Source: Larix sibirica (Eukaryota > Streptophyta > Pinopsida > Pinales > Pinaceae). Taken from it: a stretch of DNA of 25,576 bases. Below, in pieces: positions 18,322 to 25,576 of this stretch (position 1 is the stretch's first letter; each line of letters opens with the position of its first letter). Made by a program: the position numbers and the translations under genes. The notes beneath the pieces are model-generated. The model worked only from the letters and a program-made list of their open reading frames with translations. It was not told the DNA's origin and searched no databases. The stretch lies in the NCBI GenBank assembly GCA_004151065.3, contig NWUY0300004129.1, positions 35,422 to 60,997 on the forward strand. Reading direction: 5' to 3'.

Positions 18322-19991
18322 AAACAAAAAAAATTGGCCAATTCATGGATTAAATCATTTTATCCTCAACAATTTTAAACCAAACCCCATCCACCATCAT
18401 AATTCCTAAATGGAGGAAATATACAAGTAGAAAATGAAGTAATTTTCACATAATAATAAATGGTATTGTCAACCAAGAAGGAGAAGAAGAGAGTCACGAG
18501 GAGATTGAAAACAATCAAGGTGATCGTCTTTACAATGAAAGAAGTAATGTAGAAGCCAAAACCAAAAATAAAATTTTCGATGCAAATTTCAAATATGATT
18601 TAGAAAGTGAAATGATGGAAAATATGTTTAAGTGAAGGAACTTTAGGAAGAGCTATAAAATGCTCATCAAACTAATGAAATACAAATAAACTCTCATGAA
18701 AAGGAAGAAGATGATAGCTAGGGCGATGAAGTCAACCGATTGTCACAGTTGAAGGGTAATTAGCAACCACAATCAAATGGATCCATGTATTCCCTAGCAA
18801 TTCTAAGTGTATAGGTCCTTTCTTATGCCCAATTTCACCAAGCATATTGAATTCATGTAAATATATTTGGTATTTTTTGTGTTTTACAAAGAGCCTAAGA
18901 ATGAACTGCTACTCAGTTCATGTGGTGACAAGCATCTTGTTAATAAATAAGACTATTATAAATGAGGTTAATGAGGGGTTAATATCTCTAACAATTTGTC
19001 ATCATAGTTTTAGCTAGGGTAATAACCCCCTATTTTATAACCAAAACCACATAATAACAAGTGAAAATATACCCCTGAGTCCTAGCAATGTTGTACATGG
19101 ACTATCTAAGGAGTTCTTATGTCCAATAAGAAGGTAGTTCATGAAGGAATCTGTTATTATAGATTTTTCAACATACAATGTGACTGTCAATCTTTCCTTA
19201 GTAAAAACAACATAAATGGGCATGAAACATTGAATACTAATCTCGATATTAGAGATAAAAGCACTAAACAACATCCCCAACACACAATCACTCTTACCTT
19301 TTCCTTCATCTCAACACCCACTCAACTTGCAACTATAGTTATATATTTGTTAAATCCAAAACAGGCCAATCCGATGAAAGATTCATAATTGTTGCAATGT
19401 CTCCACCAACCAAAGTGGAAGTGGACAATTCAATATAGATCCTCGATGCTCATCCTGGATGATAGTGTTCTTACCTTGTTTAGGCTCATAGAAAGATGTA
19501 ACTTGTATCTCACATCGCATAAATTTCTTGCCAAATGGGTGAAACTCGTGGTAGGTATTTTAAGTCATGCCCATTAAATCCACCAAATCAACTTCATTCA
19601 AATCCAAACCTAAATTTTAATCCTAATTGACAAGGCATGCCCTAATATTATTGATGATCTGACCTTTCAATCAACTAAATCTATTCAATATGGATGTACA
19701 ATATCAAGGAGTAGATTATTAGATGTCATGAAAGTACACAATCCTTGGCTTCTAACATGCTCTCACCCCACATCAACAACCCCAATTTGACAAAAGCACA
19801 TTTGGATAACTTATTCTTTATAACAATCAAGTTCATATGATACATGCAGTTAAAACCCTAGACTTGTACATGTATTGGTTTCATTAGTTTGGTCCATGCA
19901 CGGGAAGTTGGAGGAGAATCTACACCTTCATTTATTGGAAACAATATTCCTGTCAAGATAGATAATGATGCTTTGATGACGAAGCATTTTG
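18322..19991 (+). other. Internal region after LTR-A (copy 2), no recognisable coding domain
   Basis: Same as 8339-10008; nothing further is seen. Confidence 0.4.
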
Positions 19992-20001
19992 AAGGTAGCA
20001 A
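19992..20001 (+). repeat. Left target-site duplication of LINE-C (copy 2)
   Basis: AAGGTAGCAA, matching 20664-20673. Confidence 0.75.
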
Positions 20002-20663
20002 CATTGTTCTTTTTTTCAAAAGAAAAAACAAAAACAATGTTTCTTGATATTCATTCTAATCAAAGAAACAAAAACCATACATTTACCAATAACACCTTTA
20101 AGGGCATATTGCTGAGAGTGTCTCTTCATAATCAATCTAAAAACCAAATTAATACTACCTCTAACAGACTTACAGTTCTTGTTCTACATTCAAAACTGAT
20201 AGATCAAACAATTATCATCTACAGTTATGTTCATCCAAAAAACTGTCACAATGTAAGAGAAAATATAACGAGAGCCCTAAAAAATAGGGGAGTCTTCCAA
20301 GAAATCCCCTGCATATAATGTGCCCTTAGTACCTCCAATATCCTTCTTGGATAACTAATCGGCAATAGAGTTAAATTCTCTAAAAACATGACCGAAAGTT
20401 ATGTCTGAAAAAGATGATATAAGCATGAGGATGTGCTCACACCACTTATCCAAAGATAAGCTCTGCAATTTTGATAAATCATTTGCCCAAATGATAACTA
20501 CCTGTGAGTTACCAAGTACCTGTATAGTATTGATGCCAATAGTAGAAGCAAAGTGTAATAATCCTCAAAGGGCCAGTAATTCAGCTCTAGTGTTGGTTTT
20601 GTGTCCACTACTCATCCATAGTCATCAATGTGTAATTGTGGTGGAGGAACGTTATCGAGAATA
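20002..20663 (-). mobile_element. LINE-C (copy 2)
   Basis: Same 662-bp truncated LINE with RNase H remnant as at 10019-10680, between 10-bp target duplications. Confidence 0.75.
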
Positions 20664-20673
20664 AAGGTAGCAA
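20664..20673 (+). repeat. Right target-site duplication of LINE-C (copy 2)
   Basis: AAGGTAGCAA. Confidence 0.75.
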
Positions 20674-20953
20674 TGATGTTATGTATATAAAACAACATTG
20701 TTAATATTATAATAAATATTTATAGCATGTAAAACTTATGACTTTAATGTATTATTAAAAGGTACATTCGTAAAGACATAACTCTTCATGACTTTAGTTT
20801 ATTATTAAAAGGGGCATTTGTAAAGACATAACTCTTCATGAATGGTCAGCATAAGGCCTATAAATACAAGGCAATTATTTATTATTCATTTAATATTTAT
20901 ATTTCTTGGTGTATCCAATTGAGAAATCTAAACCAATTTTATCTTCCGATATA
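20674..20953 (+). mobile_element. Copia-like LTR block B (copy 2)
   Basis: Same as 10691-10970, including the 50-bp tandem duplication (20738-20837). Confidence 0.6.
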
Positions 20954-21013
20954 TTGAATTTGGGATTAGATTAGTAGATCGACATTATGTGTTACAATCT
21001 AGAGCTTGCAGTT

Positions 21014-21735
21014 ATGAATGACAACTATTATGGAGTTTGGGCACAACATATGAAAACCTTATTGAAGAGTAGAGAATTGTGGCAGTTTACCAAGACTATA
21101 GTTCTAGATCCTAAGGATGACCAACAAAAGTTTGTTAATGAGATGAAGGAGGATGAGGTTGCATGAGTTGTATTGACCTACATCTCCTAGGAAATTCACT
21201 TTTATATAAGCATGATCAACTACTTTATTGTTTTCTAGGAAAAGTTGAAGACTTTGTTTGACAAGATTGACAACAATCAAGTTATGAAGATTGAGAAATG
21301 ATTGATATGTAGTTTCTATTTCAAAAGAATTCAAGGCTATATGGCTTGTGTAAAGGAGCTCCCATTGAAGTTGGTTGAATTTAGAAAATGTTTTCTTGGG
21401 AAAGATAGACAACTTATTGAACTAATCCTAATGAATACAAAGGAAGCATAAGTTGCATTATGTTTGACATTTTGTGCCAGTTGGACCACTCAAAAAGATG
21501 ATGGTAAGGATTATACCTTGATTCCTTGTATGGTTTGCTTATTAAGGCATAGGATAAATTGCTTGATGAAGGGAAACTTTACGTTAAGTAATAGAACCAT
21601 TTCATGAAGGAAAAATGTCAATAGAATTACAATGGATGAGGTCAACAAGAGAAGGAAAATGACCATATCGACCAAACCTATGAGAGGAAGCATGGTGATC
21701 GAAATTCAATTAAGAAATTGAAAAACAAGATGACT
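21014..21735 (+). pseudogene. Ty1/copia gag pseudogene (copy 2)
   Basis: Same broken gag as at 11031-11752, with the same nonsense changes, including the early TGA (21164-21166). Confidence 0.7.
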
Positions 21736-22043
21736 TGCCACTATTGTAGGAAATAGGGACATATGGAGAAGATTTGTTGGAAGAAGACCAACGAAATAGA
21801 GGATAAAGTGAAGAAACTTGAAGAAGATCTGTCAATGCAGGAAAAATCAAATGACCCGTGGAACCAAACTTTAGAAGGTAAGGAAAATACCTACATATTT
21901 TATGTCAGTGCTTCTCGAGCATTGCATACTCATACCTTTCATAGTGAATGGATAGTTGACTATGGTTGCAACCATCACATGGCTAAGAATGTTTATCTCT
22001 TTTCTTCATTAAAGGAAGATACAAAAAAGAAATATTTGTAGTT
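21736..22043 (+). pseudogene. Copia zinc knuckle and protease remnant (copy 2)
   Basis: Same as 11753-12060: CCHC knuckle with an internal amber codon, then the WIVDYGCNHHM active-site strand with D-Y-G in place of D-S/T-G. Confidence 0.75.
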
Positions 22044-22347
22044 AGTGATTATGCATTTACTATTGTTGGTTGTGGAAAAATTGAATGTCGGAATGGTGTG
22101 ATCAATGATGTGTATCATGTACCTAGTTGAGTGTGAAAAATTTGTCGTTTGTACTCCAACTAACCCATACTAAAAAGAAAGTATAGTTTTGATTAGATCA
22201 ATTTGTGGTGAAGGAAATAAAGAATAGCTATGTTGTTATCATTGGAGGATTCTTGGACTCGAAGGATTGATTTTATAAGTTCTATTATCTTGCCAAGAAA
22301 ATCCCTGGATTGATTGCACACATAGCTCACACCGATAACCAACCCAA

Positions 22348-23193
22348 ATTATGGCATGAGTGTCTCAAACACCTAATTTTTTTAAGCTTTGGCATGATGG
22401 TAAAATGCAACATGGTTGTTGTTCTACCATAATTGTTCCACTCAATGGACTATATGAAGGATGTATGCTTGGTAAGCATCATTGGGATGCCTTTTAAAAA
22501 GAGAAAGATTGGAGAGAAAAGTCTCAATTATAAATTTTCGATAGTGACCTTTTGTCCCATGAACGAACCATCTATATCTAGTGCTAGGTATGTATTAGCC
22601 ATCATTGTTGATTTTTTTGAAGGTATACTCAAGAATATTTATTGAAAAATAAGATTAATGTCTTTGAAAAATGCAAGTATTTAGGGCACTTGCTCAAAAC
22701 AAGTGCAGTTGGCCTGTGAAATGTTTAAGATCTGACAATGGAGTAGAATATGTGAGTGAGAAATTTAAAAGGTACTTGTCACATAATGCTAGCTCTTAGC
22801 AAAGATTCATACTTCACACACCCCAATATAATGGTGTTTCTAAATGGAAAAATCAAACTTTGGTTGAAATGGCATGTTGCTTGCTTTAGGCCAAAACTCT
22901 ATCAACTTGCTTTAGATAGAAGTCCTTTACTACTCAAACTATTTGTTAAATCTTATTCTAAATAAAGCTACATGGGACATGACTCTCATTAAGAAGTGGA
23001 GTTAAAGGAAACCCTTAGTCAAACACCTCATAACTTTTGGACATCTTACATGGGCTCACATTCTGGATGACTAAAATAATAATTTGGATGCAAAGAGTCA
23101 TGGATGTATCATGATGGGATATTATGAAGAGTCGAAATCCTACATATTGTTTATTCTATCAAATAAGGGATTATCTACAGAAGCATTCTTGTC
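22348..23193 (+). pseudogene. Copia integrase pseudogene (copy 2)
   Basis: Same fragments in the same order as at 12365-13210, cut downstream by LINE-D at about 23343. Confidence 0.75.
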
Positions 23194-23600
23194 TTTTATG
23201 ATAATACCTCAAGTATACTCTATTGAATTCTTCTCATGGTGTGTTGAAAAATTATACTTTCAAAATTTTAGGGAATTATGGGTGATTGATTACCCTATAG
23301 GACCTTTGACAAGATAATTTACATCTTTGTTCGACTCAATTGTTTTTTTTCCAAGGAAAAAAGCGTAATTTTCATTAATTATAATCAAAATTACATATTG
23401 CCGAAAGGATTTGATGATCCCTTTCCAGAAAAAAGATTTTCAGCTTCGAGAGTATCCACTGTTTTTGTGTTTTTTCAGACCAAAAAAAAATATAAAGATC
23501 CAAGTTCTTCCGTGGGAAAGAACTCAAAAAAACTCTGTATATATAAGAAAAAAACATCATAAGTTATGTTAAATTTCTGTATAATTTAAAGTGCTAAGCC

Positions 23601-24200
23601 TTATATAAAAGGTCTATGGTAGAAATCATGGAAAATGCCATTGTTCAGTTCCTTGACAAACCAACGACCCAAATGTAGATTTGGTCCCAACTTTGATAGT
23701 TTGTCAGCTTCGCGATTTCTTTCACTGTAGACATGACAACATGAGAAAGAGTCAAAACTCTTTACCATACACAATGTGTCAATCAACAAAGTGTTTAGTA
23801 CCAGGTTGTGACATCTCTGAGATTTATTTATCCAATTTATAATGATCATAAAGTCACCAAAAATTTGTAGGTGGGTGCATTATTGTTCATAGGAAAAGAA
23901 GATCAGAAGTTTGAAGGCGTAAAGTTCAGCATAATTGTTTGAACCCGATCCCAAGGCCATATACAGTTGGAAAGAGTGGTTTTCAGATAAGTGTAGAATA
24001 GCACCACCTCCGCACACATCATTCTGTGATGCTCCATCGAAGAAATCCCATGGAATAAGTGGATTAATGGTTTCGGTCACAAAAGAACGAGGAATGGGTT
24101 GATTGGTTTCTTGCGAGAAGTATGATAGGATATTGATACTAGAATCAGCGGAGAGCGTCGGGGTGGAAAGTTTTCCAAGGAAGATTGACCAGTTACTCAC
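23601..24200 (-). pseudogene. LINE-D RNase H domain
   Basis: Frame 24200-23880 holds a linker (residues 1-50) then FFDGASQNDVCGGGAIL with the first catalytic aspartate at about residue 55, and SNNYAELYAF with the glutamate at about residue 92. The frame is lost near 23880 by a small shift and goes on in the frame of 23849-23601, with IFGDFMIIINW (second aspartate) and HVYSERNREADKLSKLG (last aspartate region). All four catalytic positions are therefore present, in two frames. It is the C-terminal RNase H of plant L1-like ORF2. Upstream of 24200 the same frame goes back through a TGA (W expected) to the end of the zf-RVT region at about 24405. Copy 1 has only the part below 13867. Confidence 0.85.
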
Positions 24201-24396
24201 GAGCCAAATTCCTCATTTGACAATTAATGGCAATGCACGAATGTAAGATGTGGTTGGAGTTTCAGTCCAGGATTTCCAAGCTTCTTCTACATTCACACCA
24301 GTCCACACCCGGGAAGGGAGATGATGTGCAGTCAGCTCAGAGCAAACATTAACCGTGAAGGGGCAAATCAGGAAAAGGTGTGAGATTGATTCTTCG

Positions 24397-25576
24397 CTAT
24401 GTTTTCATAGAGCAAACCAGTTGGGGCCAACAATTTTTTTCTTTTTTCATGCGGTCCCATGTTGGAATCCGATTTGCTAGAGTGCACCACATAAATATTT
24501 TAGCCTTTGAAGGACATTTTGTTTTCCAAATATTTTGCCACCACCACAGTTTTTTCGCATTCTGTTGCTTTTGTTCTGAAAGTAGTTTATAACCCAGCTC
24601 AGGAGTGTATTTTCCGTTTGGGGCTGACGACCAAATAAGCTCGTCCAGGGAGTCATTTAGTCTGACATGTGAGCTTCTGAGAGATATAAGATATTTGTTC
24701 CAGTTGTTGTGGAATTCCTCCTGAATGCCAAGAGCAACAACATCCATCCATCCTTGCTACCAAAGGTTGGTGGATAATGGATCCCCGATTTGTGAGAGGT
24801 GTGATATACCCTTTTGTTGTAGAGTTTGTATAAGAGGGAGTGGAAGGATGTGTTTATTTTTGCAAGCCAACCATGGATCAGTTCCAATACGATTTTGTGA
24901 GCCATCTCCAACCTTCCAGGCAAGACCCTGTTCTATAAGTGGAAAAGACGCGAGGACAACTTTCCAGCATATTGAGATGCTCGATTTTGACTTTGAGGGA
25001 TTTCTGATCCAATGTAAGAGGGAGTTCGGGGCTATGTATTTTTGTTTTATTAATTCCATCCACGAGTTCTCATAAGTAATGAGACGCCAACCCGTCTTTG
25101 CTGCAAGGGATGTTGCAAAGAGATGAACATGTTTCAAACCCTAGCCACCCAGGGATTTCGATTGGGCCAGTATTTCCCAGTTGACCCACAAAGAAACAAA
25201 GGAGTCTGAAGAACCCGACCATAAGAATAGAAAGCACAGTTTCCGTGCTTTTTCCAGAGTGCCTTTAGGAATCCAAGCCAGCGACATCCAGTAGATCGAG
25301 ATGGATTCCATAACTGATTTCAAAAGAACCAGTCTGCCAAAATTGGATAGCCATCTGTGGCTCTAGATCATTAATCTTTTTTCTAGTTTTGAAATTATCC
25401 AGAGCCAATCACATTTTTTGTAACCAATTGGCTTTAGGTGGAAACCCAGATATTTGAGACCTGCATCCAGATTTAAGATTTCAAAGGGGAAGAGGGTTGC
25501 ATACCTTTGTCTCTCCTCATCGTTGAGTTTGTAAAAGGTGATGGTGGACTTGTGAATGTTGATGACCATACCTGTC
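24397..25576 (-). pseudogene. LINE-D ORF2: RT C-terminal region and zf-RVT domain
   Basis: One frame covers this whole stretch with TAG stops at 25363-25365, 25141-25143 and 24757-24759. From the 5' side it reads the RT thumb region (GMVINIHKST, LKYLGFHL), then YWMSLAWIPKGTLEKARKL and FLWSGS (connection, typical of plant LINE ORF2), KSLGG then GLKHVHLFATSLAAKTGWR, WMELIKQKYI, GDGSQNRIGTDPW, and finally the zf-RVT domain at about 24700-24400 (WSSAPNGKYTPELGYKLL, IWKTKCPSKAKIFMWC). A frameshift near 24405 leads to the remaining zinc-binding residues and the RNase H linker. In life ORF2 makes cDNA at the nicked target. The catalytic aspartates lie beyond the window. Confidence 0.9.

Larger units (their letters stand above)
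17549..23850 (+). repeat. 6302-bp perfect direct repeat, copy 2
   Basis: Identical, as far as I can read, to 7566-13867. Unlike copy 1, it is embedded in continuous sequence on both sides: LTR2 on the left and the rest of LINE-D on the right. It is therefore the more trustworthy copy. Confidence 0.95.
23343..25576 (-). mobile_element. LINE-D: L1-like LINE, 3' 2.2 kb, running off the window
   Basis: Read on the - strand from the window end: RT C-terminal part, connecting region, zf-RVT domain, linker, RNase H, then a 3' region ending in an A run (8 T at 23343-23350). It is inserted in the copia integrase remains. The 5' part, with endonuclease and RT catalytic core, lies beyond 25576, so the total length and upstream target duplication cannot be seen. 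Three in-frame stops, one W-to-stop and two frameshifts make it inactive. Confidence 0.9.

Noticed and set aside
24725-25075. 116-codon + strand frame with several cysteines
   Set aside because: Antisense to the clearly recognisable LINE ORF2; it is a shadow.
1-25576. Host genes, tRNA, rRNA, or a prokaryote-like defence or biosynthetic cluster
   Set aside because: No conserved host exon structure, cloverleaf-like sequence, rRNA segment or operon organisation was seen in the reading.

Overview
This window looks like intergenic, repeat-dense nuclear DNA from a seed plant, probably one with a large genome full of old transposons. I see no host gene, tRNA or rRNA. Almost everything I can name is a decayed retroelement: a Ty3/gypsy chromovirus-type element with very long LTRs (about 2.7 kb), a Ty1/copia-type element, and several plant L1-like LINE fragments that carry an RNase H domain. 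The species cannot be fixed from the sequence.

Layout. Bases 1-3394 hold unassigned DNA, a broken LINE gag-like ORF1 on the + strand (about 840-2566) split by a 222-bp solo LTR with a perfect 5-bp target duplication, and an RNase H remnant on the - strand (3001-3390). Bases 3395-7692 are gypsy LTR1, split by a 1.6-kb 5'-truncated LINE (LINE-A, 5829-7461, - strand). Bases 7693-13867 hold a copia-like region (two related LTR blocks, a PBS-like site, gag/protease/integrase remains), a small LINE (LINE-C, 10019-10680) and the 3' end of another LINE (LINE-D). A single N at 13868 is followed by the gypsy integrase C-terminus, a chromodomain-like tail, a polypurine tract and LTR2 (14938-17675). After LTR2 the same copia/LINE region appears again (17676-23850) and runs on without a break through LINE-D to the window end.

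The dominant feature is a 6302-bp direct duplication (7566-13867 and 17549-23850, offset 9983) with no difference that I found, homopolymer lengths included. One end lies inside the gypsy LTR, where neighbouring sequence is several percent divergent; the other end lies exactly at the N. In copy 1 the N interrupts an RNase H domain that copy 2 continues, so copy 1 looks like a contig end. An assembly duplication or misjoin, or two haplotypes placed in tandem, is more likely than a real tandem duplication.

The most biologically interesting details are: a candidate 203-bp GT-AG intron between the integrase and chromodomain-like parts of the gypsy polyprotein; a 55-bp-period G-rich minisatellite conserved in both gypsy LTRs; and a 219-codon coiled-coil ORF downstream of RNase H in LINE-A. 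I did not find a defence system, CRISPR array or gene cluster.
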